From JAPUEK01 sp963815355 (lineage in GTDB: Bacteria > Pseudomonadota > Alphaproteobacteria > Rhodobacterales > Rhodobacteraceae), in contig CAWFGJ010000004.1 of the NCBI GenBank assembly GCA_963815355.1, forward strand, positions 105,994 through 169,993: a stretch of 64,000 bases of DNA, given 5' to 3'. Numbering within the stretch: position 1 is the first letter of the stretch; the number at the start of each line of letters is the position of its first letter. The notes under the pieces are model-generated. The model saw only the letters and a list, made by a program, of their open reading frames with translations, did no database searches and was not told the origin of the DNA. The translations under genes and the position numbers were made by a program. Below are positions 1-8,327 of the stretch, piece by piece.

Positions 1-2
1 GC

Positions 3-662
3 GGTTATGGGGCGGACATCCTGTTCGGTGATGAAGGCGGCGACGTCATTGCTGACGGGTTCGGCGCGGACGCCGTCTTTGGCGGGCAGGGTGCCGACAC
101 AATCATCGCCGCGCTGGACTTTGAAGATGACCACTACGACGGAGGCGATGATCTCGACACGCTCGACTATTCCGCCGCGACCGTCAGCCTGCTGATCAAT
201 CTGCAGTCTGGTTGGGCGACGGGCAACGAAATCGGCGATGATTCATTCGTCGGGATTGAGTGTTTCCGCACGGGGGCGGGCGACGATCACTTTCTTGTCG
301 GGGGGGATAGTGTCGTCATGGCCGGGGGTGCTGGCGACAACACATTTGAGTTTTCCCAAGCCGCCCCTTTGCTGGGGGGCGACCAATCCATGTACCAAAT
401 TCTGGATTTCGATTTCGGTGATGTCATCGTCTCGCCGAAATTTGACATCTTCTCACAAAACGATGCGCCCGAGGTCACCTTGTCCGACGCCATGTCGTCG
501 GGCCGCGACGACGAAGGCGGCCGCATTCGCTACCGCTACGAAGGCTACGACGATGACGATCGCAGGACCGTGGTGGAGTGGGAAGACAATGATGCGTCTC
601 ACGTCACCATCGTGACGATGAACGGACACCAAGTGCTGATTTGGACAGAACACGGAGCATAA
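3..662 (+). CDS. RTX-type (hemolysin-type calcium-binding repeat) secreted protein, C-terminal part
   Basis: The gene enters from the left edge; 219 residues are visible in the frame that starts at base 3. The first 35 residues hold glycine/aspartate nonapeptide-like repeats (GADILFGDEGGD, GADAVFGGQGAD), the calcium-binding beta-roll of RTX exoproteins, and a second set (AGDDHFLVGG, MAGGAGDNTF) lies near residues 95-110. The last 100 residues are acidic, which fits a C-terminal uncleaved type I secretion signal region. The next gene, 4 bp downstream, is an HlyD-type adaptor, so export by a type I system is likely. The N-terminal functional domain is outside the window, so enzyme or adhesin activity cannot be assigned. 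Confidence 0.8.
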   Translation, partial: GYGADILFGDEGGDVIADGFGADAVFGGQGADTIIAALDFEDDHYDGGDDLDTLDYSAATVSLLINLQSGWATGNEIGDDSFVGIECFRTGAGDDHFLVGGDSVVMAGGAGDNTFEFSQAAPLLGGDQSMYQILDFDFGDVIVSPKFDIFSQNDAPEVTLSDAMSSGRDDEGGRIRYRYEGYDDDDRRTVVEWEDNDASHVTIVTMNGHQVLIWTEHGA

Positions 663-666
663 TTGA

Positions 667-2022
667 ATGGGCAAGCTGGCAACTGCAAGCGCAGCGTCGA
701 TAAGCGGCCATTCGTTCGCGGCACCGCGCGGTGACGGGTCAAGAAAGGCGTTCGGGCTCGGGTCACGTATTGCGGTGGGGGTCTTGCTGACAGCCGCCCT
801 TTTCGGCGGCGTGGGTGGCTGGACACTTACCGCCAAGATTGCGGGCGCAGTGATCACACCGGGGACGGTCGTTGTGGATGAGAACCTGAAACAGGTCCAG
901 CATCTGGATGGCGGCATTGTCTCTGAAATCGCGGTCAAGGAAGGCGACGAGGTTGAAGCCGGACAGATCCTTCTTCGGATCGACGACGCGCAGACGAGGG
1001 CAGAACTGTCCATCGTGCTTTCCCAGACATCGGAACTCAGCGCCCGCCGCGCCCGATTGCTTGCTGAAAGCGCGGGCGCTTCCGAAATCGCCTTCCCGCC
1101 AGACAGCCAGAACACGCCCGAAAAGCGCGCGTTCATGGAAGGCGAATTGCGTCTCTTCAACGGTCAACGCGCCAGCCGGGAAAGCCAAAAGCAGCAACTG
1201 CAACTGGGCATTGACCAGATTGGCGGGGAAATTGACGGCTTGACCAGCCAAAGGAGCGCAAAGGCCGAAGAGATCGCGCTGGTCGAGACAGAGAACACGC
1301 GCACCGACTTGCTCTCGCAGCGGGGGTTGATCGAAACGACCCGCCTGCACACCATTCGCCGGGAAGCCATCCGGCTGCGGGGCGAGCTTGGTGAAATCGA
1401 CGCCCAACTGGCGCGCGCGCACACCCGGATCAGCGAGATTGGCCTGCAGATATTGTCAATCGACCAAAACGCCCAGAATGAAGCGCAGCGTCAATTGAGC
1501 GACGTCGATGCGCGGTTGCAAGAGCTTGCCGAACGGAGTCTGGCAAGCAGCGACCGGCTCTCACGCACAGATATCCGCGCGCCAATTTCGGGCACTGTCA
1601 ATGAGTTGCACATCCACACTTTGGGCGGGGTCGTCACGCCGGCAGAGGTGTTGGTCACCATCGTCCCTGCCGGCTCAAAGCTAAAGGTCGCGATCCGGAT
1701 CTCGCCCATGAGCATTGAGCAGGTTTCAGTCGGTCTGCCTGCCCGGTTGCGGTTTTCGGCGTTTAATCAGCGCACGACGCCGGAACTGCGCGGACAGGTC
1801 AGCCATGTTTCTCCTGCAACGACGGACGATCCCGTCACCGGCGAAAGATACTATCAGGGCCATGTCGAGATTTTTGCAGAAGAATTGGCCAGCCTTGGCG
1901 AAAGCGCGCTGTTGCCCGGTATGCCCGTCGAGGTTTTTGTTCAAACCGAAGAGCGTACTGTTGCATCCTACCTTGCACGGCCAGTGATTGATCAATTCAA
2001 CCGCGCTTTCCGTGAACGCTGA
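667..2022 (+). CDS. HlyD/PrtE-family type I secretion periplasmic adaptor (membrane fusion protein)
   Basis: 451 residues. One N-terminal membrane segment (about 34-58) is followed by a lipoyl/barrel-sandwich half-motif (QHLDGGIVSEIAVKEGDEVEAGQ, about 78-100), a long alpha-helical hairpin rich in Glu/Gln/Arg (about 115-290), the second lipoyl half (DIRAPISGTVNEL, about 305) and a C-terminal beta domain ending FNRAFRER. This is the standard order and length for the adaptor linking an inner-membrane ABC exporter to TolC. The Shine-Dalgarno GGAG lies at 654-657 inside the end of the RTX gene, so the two are probably co-transcribed and coupled. The partner ABC ATPase is not downstream and must be upstream of the window or elsewhere. 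Confidence 0.93.
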   Translation: MGKLATASAASISGHSFAAPRGDGSRKAFGLGSRIAVGVLLTAALFGGVGGWTLTAKIAGAVITPGTVVVDENLKQVQHLDGGIVSEIAVKEGDEVEAGQILLRIDDAQTRAELSIVLSQTSELSARRARLLAESAGASEIAFPPDSQNTPEKRAFMEGELRLFNGQRASRESQKQQLQLGIDQIGGEIDGLTSQRSAKAEEIALVETENTRTDLLSQRGLIETTRLHTIRREAIRLRGELGEIDAQLARAHTRISEIGLQILSIDQNAQNEAQRQLSDVDARLQELAERSLASSDRLSRTDIRAPISGTVNELHIHTLGGVVTPAEVLVTIVPAGSKLKVAIRISPMSIEQVSVGLPARLRFSAFNQRTTPELRGQVSHVSPATTDDPVTGERYYQGHVEIFAEELASLGESALLPGMPVEVFVQTEERTVASYLARPVIDQFNRAFRER

Positions 2023-2524
2023 ACGCAAATCCGATTGGGAATTGAGCGTGACCGATTCGGCTGTTGGCACCTGTATTGCGGCGATGGGTAGGCTTCGATG
2101 CCCGCGGATCCGCACCATGCGCCAATAACGCCAGCTAATTTATCGATCCTGATCTCCGGCCCATCAGAACTGTCCGCTATTATATAAGTTCCAGAAAAAC
2201 GCCTTTAGGTTGAAAGGGCGACCCCTCAGTCCTAAAGAAATCGGCACACACATTGAATCAGCATTTTCAATCAAATATTTATGAGCATCCATTCGTGACT
2301 CAAATCAACCAAGGGTTGTATTAATATTTTGAGCGGCTGAAATCCATGGCCGTCCGGTCGGCAAATCCGACGCCAAAGATGCAAGCGCTGATGGTGAAAA
2401 CACTGTTTCTGCAGGCCACTGCTGATTTATAAGGATAATTTCACAAATTATGCTATGAATACCTAATGTTACCTAATTTTTGAATTGTGCCCGACGGACT
2501 TGCACCTTTTAGGGGGTTGGCATC
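2023..2524. other. Intergenic region, 502 bp, AT-richer than its surroundings
   Basis: No open frame with coding character is visible. The region is clearly lower in GC than neighbouring genes. It holds a short tandem repeat ACCTAATGTT/ACCTAATTTT at about 2461-2480 just upstream of the response regulator gene, and a strong Shine-Dalgarno AGGGGG at 2511-2516. It probably holds the promoter of the response regulator gene; no operator could be assigned. Confidence 0.5.
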
Positions 2525-3196
2525 GTGACTGTTGTTTCTGTGGCCTTTTTCGACGATCATCCGATTCTGTTGTCAGGCGTGGTCAGTATATTTAACGAGA
2601 ACAAGGATTTTTCTGTCGTTGGTGTCGGGACTTGCGCGGATGACGTTGGCAAGGTTTTGTCGAAACAGACGCCAGATGTGATTGTTGTTGATCTCAATAT
2701 GCCGGGGCACATTCTAAGCGCCATCGCCCAGACCGTAAAATCCGGTATTGGCACCAAGGTGCTTGTTTTCACGGCTATGACGACCGTGGAACACGCGATA
2801 GCGGCGCTTGAAGCGGGGGCCACCGGCTATGTCCTAAAAGGCAGCTCCGAAGAGGACCTCATTTCCGCAATCCAAGCCGTCAGCAATGGTGACACCTACA
2901 TCACGCCGGGATTTGCGTCCAAGGTGGTTGCCGGTTTGCGCAACACTTCGCTGCGGCGTGCGGCGGCCGACGCCTTGCGCCTTTCGACGCGCGAAGAGCA
3001 GGTCCTGCGCCTCTTGCTGCGCGGTATGACCAACCGTGAGATTGCCGGTGAACTGTCGTTGAGCGACAAGACCGTCAAGCACTACATGACGATCCTGATG
3101 CAGCGTTTGCATGTCAGGAACCGGATCGAGGTCGTGCTGGCCGCGCGTGAGCTTGGCATTGGTGAGGGTGAAACTGCCCGCAACCGCATGAATTGA
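2525..3196 (+). CDS. NarL/FixJ-family response regulator
   Basis: 223 residues with a GTG start placed 8 nt after AGGGGG. The receiver domain (about 1-125) has the acidic pocket D10-D11, phospho-acceptor D56 in VVDLNMPG, conserved T83 and K105. The C-terminal LuxR-type helix-turn-helix (about 152-212) has the usual LSTREEQVLRLLLRGMTNRE pattern and recognition helix SDKTVKHYMT. It should be the partner of the HisKA_3 kinase that converges on it with only 3 bp between stop codons. The two genes are convergent rather than co-directional, so they are not co-transcribed. Targets are unknown; the type I secretion genes upstream are possible but unproven. Confidence 0.93.
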   Translation: MTVVSVAFFDDHPILLSGVVSIFNENKDFSVVGVGTCADDVGKVLSKQTPDVIVVDLNMPGHILSAIAQTVKSGIGTKVLVFTAMTTVEHAIAALEAGATGYVLKGSSEEDLISAIQAVSNGDTYITPGFASKVVAGLRNTSLRRAAADALRLSTREEQVLRLLLRGMTNREIAGELSLSDKTVKHYMTILMQRLHVRNRIEVVLAARELGIGEGETARNRMN

Positions 3197-3199
3197 CCC

Positions 3200-4540
3200 T
3201 TAGGCCAAGCGGGCGGCCACGTCGGGAAACCGGGCGATCAAATCGCTGCCGCCTGTTGTGCGTGTAATAAACTCAACCTTGCCGCCAAAAGTCGCAAGCC
3301 GGTTGCGAAGACCAAGCAAACCGAGGCGGCTGCGTGAGGTCAGCGCCGGGTCAGTACTTGATTGGGCGTCGCCGCTGTCGCTGACCGTTATGACCAGATC
3401 CGCGCCCTCCATGGTCGCTTTGACCGTGACATTGTGGCCGCTGGCGTGATGGCTTGCATTCGTCAGCCCCTCTTGCACCACACGAAAGCAACAGATCTTG
3501 AGCGCGCCATCAGCCTGTTCTGGCAGCGTCCCAATATCGACAGCAACTGGGTGGCCCGTGAACATCTCACTTCGTGCAACCGCCAGACGGAGTGTGTCAG
3601 CAAGCGACAGCTCCTCCACTTCAGGCAGGATCAGATCGCTGGAAATGTTGCGCAGTTCGGCAATCACCTGATTTCCAAGCTCGCGCAACGAAGGGCTGCC
3701 GGCGTCACTGACGGCAGGACCGGCCTTTAGCAACATGAGGCTTAACAACTGGATCGGCCCATCGTGAATTTCCGCGCCGATCCGGTTCAGCAATTCCTCG
3801 TTCGACTGGCTGGCAAGAAGTTTGGTCTGCTCCGCCGTCTCTAGCAATTGTCGGTTCTGATCGGCGATCAGGCGGATCGCTTCAATCTGCCTCTCCATGG
3901 CTTGGCGGCGCGCGCCATGCATCAAGATAACCCCGGAAATCCCAAGCGATGAAACCGCAATCGCCAACCAGATAGTCCGCTCAACCAGCCGTCTGTGATC
4001 AAGAAACTCGGTAGCGTCTTGGTAAACTTCGCCAACGGCCACAACTTCCTTGTTTACAAGGTCGTGAATGGGCGCATGGATTTCAAGATAGGGCAATTCA
4101 ATATGGCGGCCCTCTTGTGCATCGCCTTGCTGGTAGATTTCCACAACGACACGGCCTTCAAGCGCCAGCTTTAAATCGGCTGACTCCCCTTCTTCCTCCG
4201 TAAGGTTGTTGTCGCTGCTAAAGATCAAGGTGCCCGTCGGGTTCCAGACCTTCAGCGCTTCAAAATGGGCTGCAACAGGTCGTCGGCTGAAAAGATCCTC
4301 GACGGCCGAGGCATCTTCTTCAGACAAATAGCCATCGGCTAGATAGCCGTGCGCCAAAGGCGTCAGAATACTCTCTACAAAGAGCGCCCCTGCCGTGGCT
4401 GCGGTCTGCATTTGCATTTGCCGGTTTTGAAGCACAAGAAACAGCCCCAAAGACACCATTGTCATGGTCCCACCGGAAATCGCGGCGACCGTCAACACCG
4501 TCACGCGATGCTTAATGAGCAATCCAAATTTCGATTTCAT
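3200..4540 (-). CDS. Membrane sensor histidine kinase, HisKA_3 (NarX/DegS type)
   Basis: 446 residues from the ATG at 4540; an in-frame GTG at 4582 would add 14 residues and neither start has a strong ribosome-binding site. Membrane segment 1 is about 10-37, followed by a roughly 150-residue periplasmic sensor region and segment 2 at about 186-206. The dimerisation/phospho-acceptor motif GAEIHDGPIQLLSLM puts the phosphorylated His near 260, and a HATPase domain follows (VVQEGLTNASHHA N-box, VSDSGD, GLLGLRNR). This is the family that pairs with NarL-type regulators, so the convergent neighbour is the natural partner. The signal sensed cannot be read from the sequence. Confidence 0.92.
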   Translation of the reverse strand: MKSKFGLLIKHRVTVLTVAAISGGTMTMVSLGLFLVLQNRQMQMQTAATAGALFVESILTPLAHGYLADGYLSEEDASAVEDLFSRRPVAAHFEALKVWNPTGTLIFSSDNNLTEEEGESADLKLALEGRVVVEIYQQGDAQEGRHIELPYLEIHAPIHDLVNKEVVAVGEVYQDATEFLDHRRLVERTIWLAIAVSSLGISGVILMHGARRQAMERQIEAIRLIADQNRQLLETAEQTKLLASQSNEELLNRIGAEIHDGPIQLLSLMLLKAGPAVSDAGSPSLRELGNQVIAELRNISSDLILPEVEELSLADTLRLAVARSEMFTGHPVAVDIGTLPEQADGALKICCFRVVQEGLTNASHHASGHNVTVKATMEGADLVITVSDSGDAQSSTDPALTSRSRLGLLGLRNRLATFGGKVEFITRTTGGSDLIARFPDVAARLA

Positions 4541-4927
4541 GTAGAAATGGCCCCAAGCGCCAAATTGCGTGGGATTGTGCACGCATATTCAATTTGGCGC
4601 CATTGATTTCAGGATAGGAATAATCCCACCATTCGAAATGTCCTCGTGCCATCATTTTGAACCAAGCGGTTGTTATGCGATTTTTAGCCTGTCGCGCCCA
4701 TAGCGCGCGTATGGACGACGCGGTTCCGCCCGGGCTTGGATTGCCCCCAAGCACTGATCGAGACGGGTCAGCGCTGACGGCAAAATAACTTGATGTGCCG
4801 GAAAAAATCGACACGCGTGGCCCACGAGTTTTCAGTTCGTTAGGCCTGAATGCCGCCCGTCCCTGCGCCGACTTCCTGCACAACCCGTGCAGCCACCCAT
4901 CGGCAGGGCACACTTCTGCTCTGTCAG
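4541..4927. other. Intergenic region, about 390 bp
   Basis: This lies between the kinase start and the 3' end of the DUF3726 gene, so it should hold the kinase promoter. Short open frames on both strands lack ribosome-binding sites and look non-coding. No repeat, hairpin or operator that I could support was seen. Confidence 0.4.
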
Positions 4928-5638
4928 TCAGTCGTTATCGGTCGTCGAACTACCGGCCCCGCGTCGGGAGGCATCGGTTGCCGGAACGGTCGTTCGCAGC
5001 GCAAGTGCATTGAGCCCTTCCAGCACGGCCAGCGACACCAAGGGCAACCGCGCGGGTCCGCCTTGCGGGGCTTCAGGGCTCTGGGTTGACCGAAGGGTCA
5101 GGGCAAGTGGCCCCCGCCCAAGAAAGCTGACCGCAGCGCGCCCATCAAACGCCCCATTCGACGTGATCAACAGCTGACCGTCTTGCCCGTCGACCAGGAC
5201 TTGCCTGTCGCACATCTGCGCCGCTCGGGCGAGAAACGGAACCAGCAAAAGCGGGGCCATGACGGGATCAAGGCGGGTGTCACGACTGAAAGGGCCGTCG
5301 GCAAGCAGCGCGCAGTCGGTAAGGGCCGCGCCGAGTGTAATCGGACAAAGCGGGCGCTGCGCAGCACTTTGCCAGTGTCCGGGCGTCGGCCTTGGCGCGG
5401 CATTTTCGGCTGGATTAGTGAGCTTTTCCGTAAGCAGGGCCAGAAAAGCGCCCGTCCCGTCAATGCCCTGCGCCGCAAGCCAGCCTGCGGCAAAGCCCGC
5501 CTCTTCCGCCAGCCCCCAGCTATAGCCTGCCCCGCGCGCGGCCTTGGCGCAAAGGCTTTCGGTTTCGTTTCGCGACAGCGTCGTTCCTGTTGTGGAACCG
5601 CTGTCCGCGACGGGCTCGGACGCGACCAGCGTGGTCAT
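4928..5638 (-). CDS. DUF3726-family protein
   Basis: 236 residues. The N-terminal third carries the family pattern: a start-proximal helix (SRNETESLCAKAARGAGYSWGLAEEAGFAA) followed by W-L-A-A-Q-G and a low-complexity body with ITLGAAL and APLLLVPFLARAA. No catalytic motif can be recognised, and the family has no biochemical function that I know. It is the last gene of the LysR-controlled operon and its ATG overlaps the preceding stop by 4 bp (ATGA), so its product is probably needed in a similar amount to the other catabolic proteins. The family assignment is from recognition of the sequence pattern. Confidence 0.75.
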   Translation of the reverse strand: MTTLVASEPVADSGSTTGTTLSRNETESLCAKAARGAGYSWGLAEEAGFAAGWLAAQGIDGTGAFLALLTEKLTNPAENAAPRPTPGHWQSAAQRPLCPITLGAALTDCALLADGPFSRDTRLDPVMAPLLLVPFLARAAQMCDRQVLVDGQDGQLLITSNGAFDGRAAVSFLGRGPLALTLRSTQSPEAPQGGPARLPLVSLAVLEGLNALALRTTVPATDASRRGAGSSTTDND

Positions 5639-7314
5639 TGGCGGCCCTCTCGCAATGCGTTCAGATCTTCGGGATAGGGTTCGCCCTTATACAGACTGAT
5701 GCGCACCCACTTGTCTGACCGGGGGTCGAAATGCCGCGCACCAAAGAAGGCCAATTTGCAGCGCAGCAGGTCAATCGGCAGCATATCGGCGGCCAAGAGG
5801 TTGTCTTGGATCTCGGCATAAGGGTTGTTGGCGGATTGCTGCACCCGACGCGCCATCAACCGGTGCTCGGGGTGCGCCAAAAGGAAGCCGGCCAAAGGTT
5901 GATCGCCCGGCCAATCGGCAAGCGCCCGGGCCAGATCGGCCGCCATTCTTCCGACGCCCAGCGGCTGTTCCAAGGCGGCCCCGTCTTCGGCAAAGCGCTC
6001 ACCGATCCGTGGCTCCAGCTTTTCTTCAGAGACATACCAGAACCGCGCTATGTCTTCGGCGGCGGTGTAGTCTTGCGCCATTGCCCATCCGTAGCGGGCC
6101 ATAAGTCCGGCCCGGATATCTGCAACGCTGATGCTGCCATTCAGCGTGAAGGTCGCTGCCTCATCGGCATCCATCCTGTCGGCCAGATCATCGACCAGTT
6201 CGCCATGGGGCTCCAGAACCATGGCAAGCAGGGCCTCTTGGCCTTCCAGCGACAGGGCCTCTTCCGCCCAAAGCCAAAGGCGGTTCCAAGGCCTGTCGCC
6301 GACCGGAAAGCGCTTCACTTCTGCGGCAATCAACGCCAGGTCGCGCCGCAGCTCGGCCAGCTTTTCCAACTGCACCGGATGGTCAGAGTGCCATGTCGCC
6401 GCATTCTGCTGCGCCGCCTGCGCCGCCGCGTGCAGCCCGTTGACCGCCTCGGGGGTGGCGTGGGTCTGGGCGCGGACACGGGCAAGTGCCTCTTCCCGGG
6501 CCTCCATCCAGTTGTTCAGCAAGGTCGGGTGGCGGACCAGAAAAGGCGCCATGCCAAGGCCCGTCGAATTGCCAACTCCCAACCGTCGCCGCAAGTCGTG
6601 GTCCAACCGCACCGCCGCCCCACCACCCCGGACCTGCGCCATGTGTTCCGCCAGATCAACGGTAAAGGCGCGGGTAAGCCAGACGGAAAGCATCTCGGCG
6701 CGGAAGGGTCCGCTAAGTTCTGGACGCTCAGCAATGACAGCGCGGTCTGCCGCCCCGAACTTGCCCGACCCGTAAACAGCCGTCGTGCGCATCAGGTATC
6801 CGACCGCATCAATTTCCGCCCCGTCGGGCTGCTGCCCCACCGACAAACGATCGACCACATGCTGAAAGAGCCGGACAGAGCGGTTTGCGCGGCTCAGCGA
6901 AAGCTCCTTGCCCGATACCCGCCCGGCCTCTTGCAGGGGCACGTTGGCGGCCAGCCGGTCCAGATCATCGGCGTCTGGTGTGCCGTCGAACAGGGCAAAG
7001 GTGGCGTCCCATGCCGTTGCGATCACCCGGTCAGACCGCAGATGATCGGGCAGATCATGGGCAAAAGCCACAAGGCTATAGGTGCGCGCGGGGCCAATGG
7101 CACGGTAGACGGCCCGGCCTACACCCTTGGCGTCGATGTCCCAAACCGGGCGGTCAAAGTGCCAGCCTTCGGTGATCATTCGGCGCAGGACAGCGCGCAG
7201 AAAGGACAGCCGCGTCGGATGGGCGCAGCCCATGCGGGCCAGGCGCATCACTTGCGCCGGGGGGCGGCGATAGGCTGAAAGATCGCTGGTGACCATGTCG
7301 GTGCGCAAGGTCAT
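5635..7314 (-). CDS. Conserved protein of unknown function, 559 aa, in betaine-type catabolic operon
   Basis: I do not recognise a characterised family. The protein is soluble (no membrane segment or signal peptide), mostly alpha-helical and Arg/Ala/Leu rich, with aromatic-rich motifs such as GWHFDRPVWDID near 50, WATWHSDHPVQLEKL-like stretches in the middle and FGARHFDPRSDKWVRISLYKGEPYP at the C-terminus. It overlaps both its neighbours by 4 bp (ATGA at 7311-7314 and 5635-5638), so it is a core member of the operon with the M19-like protein, the aldehyde dehydrogenase and ProXWV. Either an enzyme step or a scaffold is possible; the sequence does not decide. Confidence 0.7.
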   Translation of the reverse strand: MTLRTDMVTSDLSAYRRPPAQVMRLARMGCAHPTRLSFLRAVLRRMITEGWHFDRPVWDIDAKGVGRAVYRAIGPARTYSLVAFAHDLPDHLRSDRVIATAWDATFALFDGTPDADDLDRLAANVPLQEAGRVSGKELSLSRANRSVRLFQHVVDRLSVGQQPDGAEIDAVGYLMRTTAVYGSGKFGAADRAVIAERPELSGPFRAEMLSVWLTRAFTVDLAEHMAQVRGGGAAVRLDHDLRRRLGVGNSTGLGMAPFLVRHPTLLNNWMEAREEALARVRAQTHATPEAVNGLHAAAQAAQQNAATWHSDHPVQLEKLAELRRDLALIAAEVKRFPVGDRPWNRLWLWAEEALSLEGQEALLAMVLEPHGELVDDLADRMDADEAATFTLNGSISVADIRAGLMARYGWAMAQDYTAAEDIARFWYVSEEKLEPRIGERFAEDGAALEQPLGVGRMAADLARALADWPGDQPLAGFLLAHPEHRLMARRVQQSANNPYAEIQDNLLAADMLPIDLLRCKLAFFGARHFDPRSDKWVRISLYKGEPYPEDLNALREGRQ

Positions 7315-8327
7315 TCGGCGGCCCTTTCCTGCTTTGCCCCTTCTGAGATAAAACTGCGCGAGAAAAAATCCAGCCAGTTGCCGCCCATGATCGCGGCAAC
7401 TTCGTTGGCCGACATGCCTACATCCAAGAGCCCGGCCTCAATGGCCCCGAAATGCCGGTTGTCCTCAAACCATTCGGGCATCGGCGGGAAACCGGGGGCG
7501 TCGATGCTGCCCTCGCCATAGTCCACCGCCTTGGTCCACCGCCCCGAGCGCATCCACTCCACCACGGAATCCGGCTGATCCTGACAAAGATCGGTGCCGA
7601 TGGCCAAAGCGCCAACTCCGATCAGATCGGCCGTTCGCGCGACCATTTCGCAATAATCCCGCACCGAGCAGGCCGAGCCGCCCTTGAGGTGGTGGGGATA
7701 AAGGGAAAACCCCAGTATCCCGCCACTTGCCGCCAGCGCCCGCAACACCGTGTCCGACTTGTTGCGCAAGGCCGGGTGCCATGAGGCCGGATTGGCATGG
7801 GTGATCGCGATTGGCCTTGTGGAATGCGTGATGGCCTCAAGGGTCGAACGTTCCGCGGAATGGCTCATATCGACGACCAGGCCAACGCGGTTCATCTCCG
7901 TCACCACCGCGCGACCCATGCGGGTCAGCCCGGAATCCTCCGCCTCATAACATCCAGACGCAAGCAGCGACTGGTTGTTATAGGTCAGCTGCATGAAGCG
8001 CAGGCCAAGCGTGTGCAAGACCTCAACCAGACCGATATCGTCTTCCATGCAACTGGGGTTTTGCGACCCGAAAAAGATCGCCGTCCGCCCGGTTGCACGG
8101 GCGATCTGCACATCTTCTGCCGTGCGGCCCTGAAAGATCAGGTCCGGAAAACGCTCAAACCAGCGGTTCCAACGTTCGATGTTCAGAACGGTTTCGCGAA
8201 AAGTCTCGTGGTAGGTGATGGTGACATGCACCGCATCCACCCCACCCTGCCGCAACTGACGAAAGATCTTTTCCGACCAGTTGGCGTATTGCAGCCCGTC
8301 AATTCTGGGGGCGATTTTGGGCTTCAT
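7311..8327 (-). CDS. M19 'membrane dipeptidase'-family protein with altered metal site
   Basis: 338 residues, TIM-barrel M19 family. The two C-terminal metal histidines are present (VVDMSHSAE near 154 and AITHANPASW near 175), as is the late GTD motif (AIGTDLCQD). The N-terminal H-x-D pair is replaced (PRIDGLQYANW instead of DGHND), and the bridging Glu of VEGG is replaced by SQNP. This matches the divergent M19 branch found next to glycine-betaine or dimethylglycine catabolic genes in pseudomonads rather than true dipeptidases. There is no signal peptide, so it should be cytoplasmic. Dipeptide hydrolysis is doubtful; a hydrolytic or ring-opening step on the imported quaternary amine is an inference. 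Confidence 0.85.
   Translation of the reverse strand: MKPKIAPRIDGLQYANWSEKIFRQLRQGGVDAVHVTITYHETFRETVLNIERWNRWFERFPDLIFQGRTAEDVQIARATGRTAIFFGSQNPSCMEDDIGLVEVLHTLGLRFMQLTYNNQSLLASGCYEAEDSGLTRMGRAVVTEMNRVGLVVDMSHSAERSTLEAITHSTRPIAITHANPASWHPALRNKSDTVLRALAASGGILGFSLYPHHLKGGSACSVRDYCEMVARTADLIGVGALAIGTDLCQDQPDSVVEWMRSGRWTKAVDYGEGSIDAPGFPPMPEWFEDNRHFGAIEAGLLDVGMSANEVAAIMGGNWLDFFSRSFISEGAKQERAAE

Noticed and set aside
4512..4913. Open frame of 133 codons on the minus strand upstream of the kinase
   Set aside because: It overlaps the kinase start, has no ribosome-binding site and no family-like pattern; it is read as spacer.
5731..7278. Long open frame (515 codons) on the plus strand opposite the 559-aa gene
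   Set aside because: The minus-strand frame has 4-bp overlaps with its neighbours and normal composition; the plus-strand frame is Arg/Gln/His rich and has no start site, so it is a shadow.
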